Below the pieces are notes generated by a model. That model worked only from the letters and a program-made list of their open reading frames with translations, searched no databases and was not told the DNA's origin. This document shows positions 14,332 to 24,626 of a stretch of 64,000 nt of DNA, in pieces. The position numbers and the translations under genes are program-made. The DNA comes from Desulfosporosinus sp. OT (GTDB lineage Bacteria > Bacillota > Desulfitobacteriia > Desulfitobacteriales > Desulfitobacteriaceae). Numbering within the stretch: position 1 is the stretch's first letter; every line of letters begins with the position of its first letter. The stretch covers positions 1-64,000 of the forward strand of contig NZ_AGAF01000064.1 in the NCBI RefSeq assembly GCF_000224515.1, written 5' to 3'.

Positions 14332-15816
14332 TTAGATGATGATGCAGATAAGGCCTCCGCTGCCATCATTAACAATTCGCTGTAAGGTGTCTTGGAGCTT
14401 ATGTTGAGCATTTTCCGGCATTCTGTATAGTTTATTTTGGATTCCTTCACGAACTAAATCATGTAAGGATTTTCCGAAGATATTAGATCCCCAGACTTTT
14501 TTGGGATCACTTTCAAACTCATCAAGGATATACTTTACTAGTTCTTCGGCTTGTTTTTCAGTTCCAATTAAGGGCGTAATTTCTGTCGTGATATCTGCCC
14601 TGATAATATGCAGCGACGGAGCACTGGCTTTGAGCTTAATGCCGTAATGTCCCCCTTGTTTGACAAGTTCTGGCTCTTCGAGGAACATTTCTTCAAGTTG
14701 AGGTGTGACAACGCCATAACCGTTAATTCGGACTTCAGCAATGGCATCTGACAGTTTATCCCATTCCGCCTTACCTTTACTATAGTCTAACACTAAACGG
14801 AGCAAGGAGTGATCTCCTTCAATTTCTATTCCTGTAAGTTCTTGGAGGACGGTTTTGAAGAGCCCCTCGACAGCGGTCATTTCAACATTCGCAATCCCTG
14901 TGCCCAAGTTCATTTCTTTAAGGAGGACATCTTGCACATATTGGCATTCTGTCAAAGCGTCTAAGGCCTGATCGATATCTCTTAAACGCCGTACTCCGTC
15001 GATTGCTTTACGCACAGTTTCCTCAAAAGCAGCTCGAATTGGATGAACAGTGTCGAGCTCCTCAACCCATTTTGGCAGATCAATATTGACCTCAGCAACG
15101 GGGAACTCATAAAGTACTTCTTCAAGAATTTGCGTGATATCTTCCTGTTTCATTTCAAGAGCATTCACAGGAATCACTGGTATTTCATACTTTTCCTCAA
15201 GTGAACGACATAATTCTAACGTATTTTCCGCGTAAGGCCGAATTGTATTCAAAATCACCACAAACGGTTTTCCCAGTTGACGGAGCTCGGAAATGACCCG
15301 CTCCTCTGCCTCTAGATAAGCTTCACGTGGAATATCCGTAATTGATCCATCTGTCGTAACCACAACACCGATCGTGGCATGATCCGTGATGACTTTACGT
15401 GTACCCATTTCAGCTGCGTCCTGGAAAGACATGGGTTCGTCGCTCCATGATGTTTTCATCATACGAGGTTCTTCACCATCTTCTGCCTCGTACCCTAAAG
15501 CGCCTTCAACACTGTAACCAACACAGTCGACTAAGCGAACATTCATATGAATTGAGTCTTTCACAATGATTTCCACAGATTCTGATGGAATGAATTTAGG
15601 TTCTGTCGTCGTGATCATTCTTCCTGTCCCACTTTGAGGAAGTTCATCCTTAGCCCGCTCCCGCTCAAATGCATCTTGGATGTTCGGCAGGACCAAGAGG
15701 TCCATGAAGCGTTTGATAAAGGTGGACTTTCCTGTTCGCACAGGCCCGACGACACCGAGGTAGATATCGCCTCCTGTACGCTCAGCAATATCCCTAAAAA
15801 TGTCTAGATTTTCCAT
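14332..15816 (-). CDS. spoIVA: Stage IV sporulation protein A (spore coat morphogenetic ATPase)
   Basis: The 494-residue protein matches SpoIVA over its full length (family about 492): MENLDIFRDIAERTGGDIYL at the start and Walker A GPVRTGKS at residues 24-31. SpoIVA is made in the mother cell, hydrolyses ATP and polymerises on the forespore surface as the base of the coat. ATG 15816 follows GGGAGGG; the upstream open frame lacks conservation. A sigma-E-like promoter lies at 15941-15970, as expected for this gene. It stands alone downstream of gpsA. Confidence 0.97.
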   Translation of the reverse strand: MENLDIFRDIAERTGGDIYLGVVGPVRTGKSTFIKRFMDLLVLPNIQDAFERERAKDELPQSGTGRMITTTEPKFIPSESVEIIVKDSIHMNVRLVDCVGYSVEGALGYEAEDGEEPRMMKTSWSDEPMSFQDAAEMGTRKVITDHATIGVVVTTDGSITDIPREAYLEAEERVISELRQLGKPFVVILNTIRPYAENTLELCRSLEEKYEIPVIPVNALEMKQEDITQILEEVLYEFPVAEVNIDLPKWVEELDTVHPIRAAFEETVRKAIDGVRRLRDIDQALDALTECQYVQDVLLKEMNLGTGIANVEMTAVEGLFKTVLQELTGIEIEGDHSLLRLVLDYSKGKAEWDKLSDAIAEVRINGYGVVTPQLEEMFLEEPELVKQGGHYGIKLKASAPSLHIIRADITTEITPLIGTEKQAEELVKYILDEFESDPKKVWGSNIFGKSLHDLVREGIQNKLYRMPENAQHKLQDTLQRIVNDGSGGLICIII

Positions 15817-15940
15817 TAGTAAATTCCCTCCCTTTTGAGTGCTGTCCCAAAATTTGGGGAAGGGCCTCCACCTTCTCTCCCCTTCCACCCCCCCGTAACA
15901 CGTGGATTCCCGATGACCGGACTAGCACATTAAGCAGTAT

Positions 15941-15970
15941 AAGTATATTGGCGCCTTTGGGTAAATATGA
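15941..15970 (-). promoter_or_regulatory. Candidate sigma-E promoter of spoIVA
   Basis: On the minus strand TCATATT (15970-15964) and ATATACTT (15948-15941) are separated by 15 bases, close to the sigma-E consensus of B. subtilis. It lies about 125 bases upstream of the spoIVA start. Confidence 0.45.
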
Positions 15971-16047
15971 CAAATAACAAAAAACGCAGAAAAGGTATTT
16001 AAACAACCTCTTCTACGTCTATGAAGCAAAGTCCAAAAATATGTATG

Positions 16048-17061
16048 TTATTTCAACCAACTCATCTCAACAACTTCTTCAAGTTCATGGGTTTTCCCAC
16101 GTAACATCAAATCTGCAACTGCTACTTTCGTATCAGCACCTTCAAACAGAACTTTATAGGCTTGTTCGGTGATAGGCATAGGAATTTGTTTTTCTACACT
16201 GAGTTGATAGGCTATTCTGGCTGCCCTTACGCCTTCAACCACCATCCCAACGTCTCTAAGCACGGTCTCTAACGGCTTACCCTGTCCAAGAGCGACACCT
16301 GCTCGACGATTTCGGCTATGCAAGCTGGTACATGTAACAATAAGGTCTCCGACGCCAGACAGCCCCGCAAAAGTCAATGGATGTCCCCCTAGAGCCACAC
16401 CTAAACGTGCAATCTCCGCTAATCCTCTGGTCATTAGAGCCGCTTTGGTGTTGTCGCCAAACCCCAACCCTTCTGCAATCCCGGTGCACAAAGCAATGAC
16501 ATTCTTCAAGGCCCCACCGAGTTCGACCCCGATGACATCTGGATTTGTGTACACCCTAAATTTCGGGGTCATCATCAGGTCTTGAACCACTTCTGCGGTT
16601 CCAACATCCGAGGCAACTACCACAGTGGTAGGCATATCCCGTCCGACTTCTTCTGCATGACTAGGACCAGACAACACAGCAATCGGATTTTGCGGAAGCT
16701 CCTCGGTCAATACCTCCGAGAGACGAAGATGCGTTCCTTCTTCCATCCCTTTAGCAGTATTGACCACAATACATCCCGGCCTGAGGTAGGGCTTAATCAT
16801 ACGAGCAGCCTCTCTAACACTATGGGAAGGCACACTAAGAACAACTAGATCAGCCTTTAAAAGCGCAAGATCCGTTGTTGGTAGAAGTCCTGAAGGCAAA
16901 ACAACGCCCGGCAAATACCGTGCGTTTTCGCGTTGCTTCTTCAAGAGTTCCATCTCATCCGGTTGTCGTCCGATGAGCGAAACCTGATGACCAGCATTTG
17001 CTAAAAGCACCGCTAAAGCGCTCCCCCAGCTCCCGGCCCCATAAACCGCTACATTTGCCAT
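16048..17061 (-). CDS. gpsA: Glycerol-3-phosphate dehydrogenase [NAD(P)+]
   Basis: A 337-residue enzyme that reduces dihydroxyacetone phosphate to sn-glycerol 3-phosphate for phospholipid synthesis in the cytosol. The Rossmann motif GAGSWG is at residues 8-13. Family motifs LSGPSHAEEV, the ELGGALKNVIAL region with its catalytic Lys, and GLSGVGDLIVTC are present. ATG 17061 follows AAAGGGGGAG. It is downstream of plsY, whose product uses glycerol 3-phosphate, a common pairing. Confidence 0.97.
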   Translation of the reverse strand: MANVAVYGAGSWGSALAVLLANAGHQVSLIGRQPDEMELLKKQRENARYLPGVVLPSGLLPTTDLALLKADLVVLSVPSHSVREAARMIKPYLRPGCIVVNTAKGMEEGTHLRLSEVLTEELPQNPIAVLSGPSHAEEVGRDMPTTVVVASDVGTAEVVQDLMMTPKFRVYTNPDVIGVELGGALKNVIALCTGIAEGLGFGDNTKAALMTRGLAEIARLGVALGGHPLTFAGLSGVGDLIVTCTSLHSRNRRAGVALGQGKPLETVLRDVGMVVEGVRAARIAYQLSVEKQIPMPITEQAYKVLFEGADTKVAVADLMLRGKTHELEEVVEMSWLK

Positions 17062-17092
17062 ACTTTTACTCCCCCTTTACTCGATGTTCGTA

Positions 17093-17145
17093 GTTCGTGG
17101 TTCGAATAGGCACATGACCACATCCTACAACCTCGAACAACGAAC
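17093..17145. repeat. Intergenic inverted repeat between plsY and gpsA
   Basis: GTTCGTGGTTCGA (17093-17105) pairs with TCGAACAACGAAC (17133-17145) with one mismatch around a 27-base loop. It has no T-run, so it is not a classical terminator. Confidence 0.6.
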
Positions 17146-17149
17146 TTCA

Positions 17150-17740
17150 TCATATCTTCTTTTCACCAAACCGATGCTCTGTTCCTTGTAACACACGTCG
17201 AAAATTCGCACGATGAAGAATCAACACGATTGATGCACCGATTAAGCCGAAAGTCTTATAGGCAATCGGCTCCGAAAAAACAAAACCTGCGATAGCAACC
17301 GTGAGTGCGCCAACTACAGAACCCATAGAGACATAACGTGTCGTTACGACTACTAGCAGGAACAGGGCAATTGCGATTACCATAATTTTGGGCATTAATA
17401 CGGTAATAATACCAAAGCCCGCGGCAACCCCTTTGCCACTCGTCCGAAAGCCAAACAACGGATTCCAGCTGTGACCGGCCATAGCAAGTAATCCTCCAAT
17501 GATCCCTCCCCAAGGTCCAAAGGCCCAGTAACCAAGCAGGGCAGATAAGGCACCTTTTAAGGCATCCCCAAGCAATACTAAGATACCAAATTTAGCCCCT
17601 AGCAGGCGAAAGGCATTCGTCGTACCCATATTTCCGCTGCCATGCCGACGTACATCAATCCCTTTGAGTCGCCCCGCTAAATAGGCAAAAGGAATGGCAC
17701 CTAGAAAATACGTCAGGATAAAAATAAGGTAGCGTGGCAT
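17150..17740 (-). CDS. plsY: Acyl-phosphate:glycerol-3-phosphate acyltransferase
   Basis: A 196-residue integral membrane enzyme that adds the first acyl chain to glycerol 3-phosphate from acyl-phosphate. It shows about five membrane segments and the family motifs [34 protein letters not shown] and a C-terminal [24 protein letters not shown] precedes ATG 17740, three bases after the der stop, so translation is coupled to der. gpsA follows and supplies the substrate. Confidence 0.97.
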   Translation of the reverse strand: MPRYLIFILTYFLGAIPFAYLAGRLKGIDVRRHGSGNMGTTNAFRLLGAKFGILVLLGDALKGALSALLGYWAFGPWGGIIGGLLAMAGHSWNPLFGFRTSGKGVAAGFGIITVLMPKIMVIAIALFLLVVVTTRYVSMGSVVGALTVAIAGFVFSEPIAYKTFGLIGASIVLILHRANFRRVLQGTEHRFGEKKI

Positions 17741-17743
17741 GAC

Positions 17744-19075
17744 TTACTCCTTTTCTTCATCTTTTTGTCGAACTACAATTCGAATCGGAGTACCCTCAAA
17801 CCCAAAATGCTTCCGCATCTGATTCTCTAAATATCGTTTATAGGAAAAGTGCATTAGTTCTGGGTCATTGACAAAGAAAACAAACGTTGGCGGTTTAACT
17901 CCCACTTGAGTAATATAACGGACCTTTAAGCGCCGTCCTTTATCGGAAGGGGGCGGATTAAGATGGAGCCATTCTCTGAGTAACGTGTTCAAAGTAGCCG
18001 TCGTCACTCGGGTTGAGTTTTGTTCAACCACGAAATCGACAAGTTCTAAGATTTTATTAACTCGTTGACCAGTTTTTGCAGAAATAAACATCGTTGGCGC
18101 ATACTGCATAAAACTTAATTCCTCGCGAATCGTCTTTTCGAAGACGTTAATGGTCTTCTCATCTTTTTCAACGAGATCCCATTTGTTAACAATCAAGATA
18201 ATTGCTTTGCCCGCCTCGTGGGCATACCCTGCTATCTTCTTATCTTGTTCTGTGACCCCATCTACAGCATCTATAAGCATAAGGATCATGTCAGAGCGAT
18301 CGACTGCACGAAGAGAACGAACCACACTATATTGCTCCGTAAGTTCATCGATCCGAGCTTTACGACGCATTCCTGCGGTATCAATCAGGATATAATGCTT
18401 CCCTTCGTGTTCAAAGGGGGTATCAATTGCATCCCGGGTTGTTCCCGGAATATTACTAACGATGACTCGGTTTTTTCCAAGCATCGTATTGACCAAGGAC
18501 GATTTTCCCACATTTGGACGTCCTATGACAGAAATACGTATTACATCGGGATCATACTCTTCTTCATTGTTTTCCGGTAAGTTCCAGATAACCATGTCAA
18601 GCAAATCTCCAGTATTCATGCCATGAACTGCGGAAATTGGAATCGCTTCCCCTAAACCCAGACTTAAAAAGTCGTAAAGTTGTCCTTCTACTTTTTCAAA
18701 ATCTTCGACTTTGTTTGCGGCGAGTATTACAGGTTTTCCAGAGCGACGCAACGTGCGGGCTATCAATTCATCATCCGATGTAGGCGATATCTGAGAATCC
18801 ACGACAAAAATAACGACATCTGCTTCTTCCATGGCGATCTCTGCTTGCCTGCGCATCTGGGAAGCGATTGGCGTCCCTTCATCCTTAAATTCGATTCCCC
18901 CGGTATCAATCAAGGCAAATTTCCGTCCAAGCCATTCGGCATCTCGATAAAGACGGTCTCTCGTCACCCCAGGCATATTCTCTACAATGGCCACAAGTCC
19001 GCCAGTGATACGATTAAACAATGTAGATTTCCCGACATTCGGACGGCCCACAATAGCCACAACAGGTTTACTCAA
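17744..19075 (-). CDS. der: Ribosome-assembly GTPase Der (EngA)
   Basis: A 443-residue protein with two tandem GTPase domains, each with a GRPNVGKS P-loop (first at residues 10-17, second near 185), DTGG/DTAG and NKxD motifs, and a C-terminal KH-like domain. Der acts in 50S ribosomal subunit assembly. TTG 19075 after GGGAGGTG gives the family N-terminus; the longer open frame upstream belongs to the preceding gene. The start overlaps the end of the DUF512 gene by 8 bases. Confidence 0.96.
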   Translation of the reverse strand: MSKPVVAIVGRPNVGKSTLFNRITGGLVAIVENMPGVTRDRLYRDAEWLGRKFALIDTGGIEFKDEGTPIASQMRRQAEIAMEEADVVIFVVDSQISPTSDDELIARTLRRSGKPVILAANKVEDFEKVEGQLYDFLSLGLGEAIPISAVHGMNTGDLLDMVIWNLPENNEEEYDPDVIRISVIGRPNVGKSSLVNTMLGKNRVIVSNIPGTTRDAIDTPFEHEGKHYILIDTAGMRRKARIDELTEQYSVVRSLRAVDRSDMILMLIDAVDGVTEQDKKIAGYAHEAGKAIILIVNKWDLVEKDEKTINVFEKTIREELSFMQYAPTMFISAKTGQRVNKILELVDFVVEQNSTRVTTATLNTLLREWLHLNPPPSDKGRRLKVRYITQVGVKPPTFVFFVNDPELMHFSYKRYLENQMRKHFGFEGTPIRIVVRQKDEEKE

Positions 19076-20399
19076 ATATTTCACCTCCCAAAGAATATCC
19101 AATAACATGTTCCAAAAATGCGAGGCCATTGTTTTCAACAATACTCGCCTTGCCTTTAATCTCATTCTCTAACCATTGAACGCTCCGGTCATCGAGAAAA
19201 AGATCTTCGTCTGCTTTGAGCATCACGCGCGGAATTAGAAACTCCTCCCCACTCAAATCTCCTAATTGAAGAGCAATATCTTGTGCTGTGAGTAATCCCG
19301 CGACGGTAACGGATGACCCAAAAAAGTCATTTCGTATGGTATGAACGGAGAGCCTCAGTCCATTCACTCGATCCATTAACCGATCCCGCAACGATTCAAA
19401 AAATCGCTGTGCTGATGTTCCAGAAATAAGATGGATATGGCGTTCTGGAATTGTTTCCGGCAACTGTTTCCAACCGGTTTCGATCTCGGTAATAAATTTT
19501 CGTGCCATACCCACACCGTTTTCTAATTGTGGAAAATCATCATAAACAGTGGCTTCAGGGAACTCTCGCCCCGCTAAAACATAAAATTCATCAGCAAAAT
19601 AAACAACATGCTGTCCTGTCTGCGCGAAAAATTTCATTTGCCATTGGTTACCTTGATCTAACGTGTGCCTCGCTTCCTCCGCTGTGAACCCACGCAATGG
19701 CGTAAGCTTTTCTCGATAGCGGGTTAACCCTACCGGAACAACTGCAATCGATTGAACTGCTGGATAGAGTTCTCCTAATCGCTCGACAGTCTCTGCCAAC
19801 ACGTCTCCATCATTATGTTCTGGAACCAAAACCACCTGAGCGTGAACAACAATTCCTGCCTCAACTAAGCGCCGAATCTGCTCAGGCAACTTTCCGGCGT
19901 GGGGATTTTTCATCAGACGAGCACGTACTTCTGGGTTCCAAGCATGGACAGAAATATACAACGGACTAAGATGCAAAGAGATTATCCGTGTTAATTCTTC
20001 CTCACTCAAATTAGATAGGGTTATAAAACTCCCCTGTGTAATTGATAGGCGATAATCATCATCTTTATCATAAAGTGTTGGCCGCATCCCTTGGGGCATT
20101 TGCGCCACAAAACAAAACGTACAATTATTACGACATAGTTTTAGACCCTCAGCGCTTATTGTCTCGACCTCTAAGCCTAAGAATTCTCCAGGATCTTTTT
20201 CTATTTCGATCTCCCAAAGTTCGCCATTTACCTTTTCTATAAGCAGCGTAAATTCCTCTTCCGAAATACCCAACTGAAAATCAATGATATCGTTGAGTTC
20301 ATCTTCGTTCACCGCCAGAACTCGATCTCCGACTTTGATCTCCATTTCTTCTGCAATACTCCCTGGGTCGACTGCAGCGACCACAAGCCCTTTAGGCAA
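19068..20399 (-). CDS. DUF512-family radical SAM protein
   Basis: A 443-residue protein with an N-terminal PDZ-like domain ([24 protein letters not shown]), then a radical SAM type [10 protein letters not shown] (C-x3-C-x2-C) near residue 89, and the C-terminal DUF512 domain with [16 protein letters not shown]. The substrate is unknown. TTG 20399 follows AGGAGG. It overlaps der, and this pairing with der recurs across Clostridia, hinting at a role near ribosomes or RNA that is not demonstrated. Confidence 0.9.
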   Translation of the reverse strand: MPKGLVVAAVDPGSIAEEMEIKVGDRVLAVNEDELNDIIDFQLGISEEEFTLLIEKVNGELWEIEIEKDPGEFLGLEVETISAEGLKLCRNNCTFCFVAQMPQGMRPTLYDKDDDYRLSITQGSFITLSNLSEEELTRIISLHLSPLYISVHAWNPEVRARLMKNPHAGKLPEQIRRLVEAGIVVHAQVVLVPEHNDGDVLAETVERLGELYPAVQSIAVVPVGLTRYREKLTPLRGFTAEEARHTLDQGNQWQMKFFAQTGQHVVYFADEFYVLAGREFPEATVYDDFPQLENGVGMARKFITEIETGWKQLPETIPERHIHLISGTSAQRFFESLRDRLMDRVNGLRLSVHTIRNDFFGSSVTVAGLLTAQDIALQLGDLSGEEFLIPRVMLKADEDLFLDDRSVQWLENEIKGKASIVENNGLAFLEHVIGYSLGGEIFE

Positions 20400-20486
20400 A
20401 ATGTTTCATCCTCCTGACATTCCAGCTCAGGGCATATTATCCCAGCTTCAATCGTTTTCAAGTATACTACAAATCGAACATACCTG

Positions 20487-21116
20487 CTACAAGAGTTCTT
20501 GTTCTTCCGATTGTTCATAAGTTGCGACTCCATTCACAAGTAATACATCGGCGGCCTTTTTTTGCATCTCTCTGGCAAGATAATATTGCCAACCTATTCG
20601 AAGTGCAGCCCAAACGACAAGTATCCCCACGCCGAAATTCCAAACAAACGCATCCGGAAAATCCGCATGCCTCACAATCCCCTCATTAGTAAAACGCACA
20701 AAGACTTGGTTCAAAAGGATGCTCCCTGTAAAAGCGGCGGCTGCTCCCCAATAACACTTAGCAGTCAACCAAGCCACTAATACGAGTGCAACCATGAAAA
20801 ACCAAGATCCATAGGGGATAACTCCAGGATCATTAACAATAAAGAGCGTCTCCATGCTTATTATAAAACTTGTAATGACAAAAGGAAATATTTTCCTCTC
20901 AGCGCGTTGCAGTGCCCATACCCAGAAAAACAACATGACCGCCAGACGTGCAAAATGCCAGTGCCAAGGCATTGTCGAAGGGACCATTATCTCTACTCCT
21001 TTTCCTATTAACCAGGCGATGGTCAAGAACAGGAAAAATCGCCGAGACGCTCGTTTTTCAACCCAGGTCGCCAGTGCTAAGAAAAGAATAACCCATTCTC
21101 CATAGGGAAAAATCAA
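20487..21116 (-). CDS. Multi-pass membrane protein of unknown function
   Basis: A 209-residue hydrophobic protein with about six membrane segments (for example VILFLALATWV, FFMVALVLVAWLTA, FGVGILVVWAALRI) and a polar C-terminal tail (ATYEQSEEQELL). TTG 21116 has an excellent AAGGAGG eight bases upstream; an ATG at 21161 has none, so I prefer the shorter form. It follows the FtsW-family gene closely. Possible involvement in cell envelope synthesis is inferred only from neighbours. Confidence 0.7.
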   Translation of the reverse strand: MIFPYGEWVILFLALATWVEKRASRRFFLFLTIAWLIGKGVEIMVPSTMPWHWHFARLAVMLFFWVWALQRAERKIFPFVITSFIISMETLFIVNDPGVIPYGSWFFMVALVLVAWLTAKCYWGAAAAFTGSILLNQVFVRFTNEGIVRHADFPDAFVWNFGVGILVVWAALRIGWQYYLAREMQKKAADVLLVNGVATYEQSEEQELL

Positions 21117-21172
21117 GCCAAATTCCTCCTTGAAAGATTCTTCTAGCCATATTATTCCCATTTAGATCGAGT

Positions 21173-22327
21173 TTACACTGTAACTTTTGAGTGGTTCGTT
21201 TCAATGTTACTCTTAGCCACTTTTTTGCGATAGCGAGATATGTTTAACAACAAACCTAGTTCCGTCAAGGTTATGACCAGAGAACTCCCACCGTACGAGA
21301 TTAGTGGCAGGGTAATCCCTGTGACTGGTAATACACCTGTAACGACAGCCAAATTGATTGTTGTCTGAATCGCCAATGTTGATGTCAGTCCAAAGCCCAA
21401 TAACCTTCCAAAACGATCCGGACATTCCTGAACAACGTAGTAGGCTCGTGCATACAACGCAATAAAAAGGAATACTAAAAAAAGAGTGCCCACTAAACCA
21501 AGCTCTTCTCCAACCATGGCAAAGATCATATCGGTATGATTTTCCGGAAGAAACCCGTATTTTTGCAAGCTTCGTCCCAAACCCACTCCAAACAAGCCAC
21601 CCGAGCCAAAGGCAATTTCGGCATTTGTAATCTGATATCCTATATCCTTAGCATATTTCCAAGGGTCTAACCAGACCATAATCCTCTGCCATTGATAACC
21701 ATGGATAAAGTAAAAAAGGGGTATGCCAAGGGTTGGGACAGCAGCTACAAACCAGATCGACGAAAGTTCTGTTTGTAACAGCATCACGGCACTCGTGAGT
21801 GCTAAAACCATTGCTGTCCCTAAGTCCGGCTGTTTATAAACGAGTCCTAAAATAAGAATTGAAACAGGAATCAGTATACCCAATGGAATACGCCAATCTT
21901 TGCCTTGTTTGACTGGGAATCGGTCTAAAATATGAGCATAAAAAAGCACTAAGGCTAATTTTATTATTTCAGAAGGTTGAACTGTAATTCCCGCAATCTT
22001 AATCCAACGAGCGGAACCTTGGGTTGCGATCCCTTTATCCGTAAAGATAACGGCGATTAGTAATCCCAGACTAAGCAGCACACCAAAGCCCGCGAACCTC
22101 CGCCAAAACACATAAGGAACTTTAATAGCTATAAACGCAAAGAGAAAACCCACAAGCATCCATTTCATCTGTTGGAAAACATAGAAATAGGAATTTTGTG
22201 TAGCGTTAAACCCACGTACTGCCCCAGCACTCAGTACCATAATTAATCCAAATGCTAATAGGGCCAGTGTTAAGAACAATATAGGGAAATCAATAGGCGC
22301 CAATTGTCGTTTAGCCGTCTGGATCAC
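21173..22327 (-). CDS. FtsW/RodA/SpoVE-family (SEDS) peptidoglycan polymerase
   Basis: A 384-residue membrane protein with about ten segments and SEDS hallmarks: YKQPDLGTAMVL, the loop GSGGLFGVGLGRSLQKYGFLPENHTDMIFAMVGEELG and ITLPLISYGGSS. SEDS proteins polymerise lipid II with a partner penicillin-binding protein during division, elongation or sporulation; which of these cannot be told from sequence. GTG 22327 has a close-set AAGGA, so the exact start is unsure. Confidence 0.92.
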   Translation of the reverse strand: MIQTAKRQLAPIDFPILFLTLALLAFGLIMVLSAGAVRGFNATQNSYFYVFQQMKWMLVGFLFAFIAIKVPYVFWRRFAGFGVLLSLGLLIAVIFTDKGIATQGSARWIKIAGITVQPSEIIKLALVLFYAHILDRFPVKQGKDWRIPLGILIPVSILILGLVYKQPDLGTAMVLALTSAVMLLQTELSSIWFVAAVPTLGIPLFYFIHGYQWQRIMVWLDPWKYAKDIGYQITNAEIAFGSGGLFGVGLGRSLQKYGFLPENHTDMIFAMVGEELGLVGTLFLVFLFIALYARAYYVVQECPDRFGRLLGFGLTSTLAIQTTINLAVVTGVLPVTGITLPLISYGGSSLVITLTELGLLLNISRYRKKVAKSNIETNHSKVTV

Positions 22328-22369
22328 CTTCCTTATTTGCCATATATATTGAACTTAAATTAATGCTCG

Positions 22370-22536
22370 TCGCTCTTACTTGAGAGCACGCAAGCACATT
22401 TGCGTCGATGAACACAAATGTGCTTGCATAACAGACCTCAAATTGCATCCATTCTCACCATTGACCCAAGCCCCCGTCCGACCCCAGCCAGAGGAAGTTT
22501 CTTTGCTGAGAGAGCACTTTAGTGGAATTGCGTCAA
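22370..22536. repeat. Dispersed intergenic repeat, family B, copy 1
   Basis: Contains a perfect 13-bp stem (GCAAGCACATTTG at 22390-22402, CAAATGTGCTTGC at 22415-22427) with loop CGTCGATGAACA. The block 22479-22536 (CGACCCCAGCCAGAGGAAG onward) is nearly identical to 41755-41813. The copy sits between the FtsW-family gene and the IspH-S1 gene. Confidence 0.75.
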
Positions 22537-22547
22537 ACTGACTCATA

Positions 22548-24542
22548 CTATTCCTCTCGGTTTTCTGTAGGAGATATTTCTCCCACCACATCACCGATGG
22601 TTACCGGTTTGCTTTCAGATTGTGAAGCCAACGCTTGCGCATCGTTTTGCTGAGCTGAGTCTTTGATCACCTCACGAATGCTAAGACTGATCCGTTTCGC
22701 CTCTGGCTTGCACTCAATGACCTTAACACTAACCTTATCCCCAACTTTTAGAACATCTTCCACTTTATTAACTCGATGATCCGCTAATTGGGAAATATGA
22801 ACTAACCCATCCACCCCGTCTGAAAGTTGAATGAAAGCACCGAATGTAACAACCCGCACCACGATACCATTAACTAACGAACCTACGGGATACTTTTCGG
22901 CCGCCTGAGCCCAAGGACTTTCTTGGAGTTGTTTAAGCCCTAAGGAAAGCTTGCCTGTTTGTTGATCAAGTTTTAAAACTTTGACCTCTACTTCATCCCC
23001 TGTTTTTAAAATCTCCGAGGGATGTTGAACCCGGGTGTGGGCCATGTCTGATACATGAAGTAGTCCATCGATCCCACCGATATCCACAAATGCACCGAAA
23101 TCGGCCATCCGCCGGACGACCCCTGTTACCACATCACCTTCTTTGAGGGTTTCCAGTAAATGCTTGCGCTTTATCGCTTGTTCTTCTGCTAAAATTATTT
23201 TTTGGGAAAGAACCACTTTCCGCTTAGAGGGATCAAATTCGATCATACGTAAGCGGAGAGTTTGACCCAAAAACTGGTTTAAGTCTTCAACGTAACCCAG
23301 TTGGACTTGAGAGGCAGGAACGAAACCACGTATTCCCACATCAACAACCAAACCGCCCTTTACAACCTCCACGACTTTTGCTTGAATCTCTTCTTTAGTC
23401 TCTGCTAACTTTTTCAGATGTTCCTCTGCCCTCTCTTCATCTGCTTGTCGCTTCGAAAGGACTGTATGCCCAGCTTCATTTTCCACCCGAATAACCACGG
23501 CAGAAATTTCGTCTCCGATAGATAGGAGATCCTCTGAGCGTGCTTTCCTCGCCGTTAGCTCTTTTAGTGGAATGACTCCCTCCGATTTCCAGCCGATATC
23601 AACAAATACCTCGTCATTAGTAATTTTAACGACCTTTCCGGAAACCCGGGTACCTAGATGAAGCTCTTGAAAACTTTTATCCCAACTGGCCATATCCATT
23701 TCTTCTTCATTCATTTCAGACATTTTCTGATAAACCTCCTCAATGATCCAATCTGGTGTTGAAGCCCCTGCGGTCAAACCTGCACTCTTAGATTCTTTAA
23801 ACCAGATGGTTTCTAATTCCTCAGCCGTTTCAATTAGATATGTTTTCGTGCGTTCTGCACAAATACTCGCCAATTTTCGAGTATTCGCACTATTTCGCCC
23901 ACCTACAACCACCATAACGTCGACTTCTTCTGCTAACTCACGGGCCGCCTTCTGCCGCTCTGCCGTTGCATTACAGATCGTGTTGTGAACCGTAAGCTCT
24001 TCCGTATGAAGTTTCAGTTCTTCGACAATTCCCTCAAAATTTTCCGTAAGCTGAGTTGTCTGCGCCAAAACGGCTAAATGAGGGAAAAACGGAAGTTCTT
24101 TCGCTTCTTCCACTGTTTGGATGGGTATGGCATCTTCTCCAGCCCAACCCAGAATTCCCTGTACCTCAGGATGGAGCTTGTCACCCATAACAATCACTTG
24201 TTGTCCCATCTGAGCCGACTCAGCAGCCAGCCGTTGAGCCTTCTGTACAAAAGGGCATGTGGCATCCACAACTTGTAGGCCCTTATTTTCAGCCCCCTGA
24301 TAAACAATGGGGGCTACACCATGGGACCGGATAATCAGAGCTTGTTCTAACCTTACCTCTTCTAAATCATCAACGACACGAATTCCGCGTTCTGCCAAGC
24401 GTTTCACAACCTGCTGATTATGAATAAGTGGCCCAAGGGATACTGCCGATGAGGTTTCCACTGTTCGTTCTGCCATATCCAGAGCGCGCTTGACGCCAAA
24501 ACAAAACCCGGCTTTAGCCGCCCGCTTAACTTTCAAAACCAA
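22548..24542 (-). CDS. ispH: IspH (HMBPP reductase) fused to S1 RNA-binding domains
   Basis: A 664-residue fusion. Residues 1 to about 285 are IspH, the iron-sulfur enzyme of the last MEP-pathway step producing IPP and DMAPP, with the three cluster cysteines in GFCFGVKRA (C14), DATCPF and NTICNAT. From about 290 to 625 are four S1 domains (for example GTRVSGKVVKI, GDVVTGVVRRMADFGAFVDIGG, GSLVNGIVVRVVTFGAFIQL), equivalent to ribosomal protein S1. The fusion is known in Clostridia. TTG 24542 follows GGAGG. It lies downstream of cmk and plsC-like genes. Confidence 0.95.
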   Translation of the reverse strand: MVLKVKRAAKAGFCFGVKRALDMAERTVETSSAVSLGPLIHNQQVVKRLAERGIRVVDDLEEVRLEQALIIRSHGVAPIVYQGAENKGLQVVDATCPFVQKAQRLAAESAQMGQQVIVMGDKLHPEVQGILGWAGEDAIPIQTVEEAKELPFFPHLAVLAQTTQLTENFEGIVEELKLHTEELTVHNTICNATAERQKAARELAEEVDVMVVVGGRNSANTRKLASICAERTKTYLIETAEELETIWFKESKSAGLTAGASTPDWIIEEVYQKMSEMNEEEMDMASWDKSFQELHLGTRVSGKVVKITNDEVFVDIGWKSEGVIPLKELTARKARSEDLLSIGDEISAVVIRVENEAGHTVLSKRQADEERAEEHLKKLAETKEEIQAKVVEVVKGGLVVDVGIRGFVPASQVQLGYVEDLNQFLGQTLRLRMIEFDPSKRKVVLSQKIILAEEQAIKRKHLLETLKEGDVVTGVVRRMADFGAFVDIGGIDGLLHVSDMAHTRVQHPSEILKTGDEVEVKVLKLDQQTGKLSLGLKQLQESPWAQAAEKYPVGSLVNGIVVRVVTFGAFIQLSDGVDGLVHISQLADHRVNKVEDVLKVGDKVSVKVIECKPEAKRISLSIREVIKDSAQQNDAQALASQSESKPVTIGDVVGEISPTENREE

Positions 24543-24626
24543 GTACCCCCTCCATATCGTAATATAAAGTGGATTAATTCTCTACGCTGTTCCTAAATTC
24601 CTGCTATTTTGTGGGAGATATATTCA

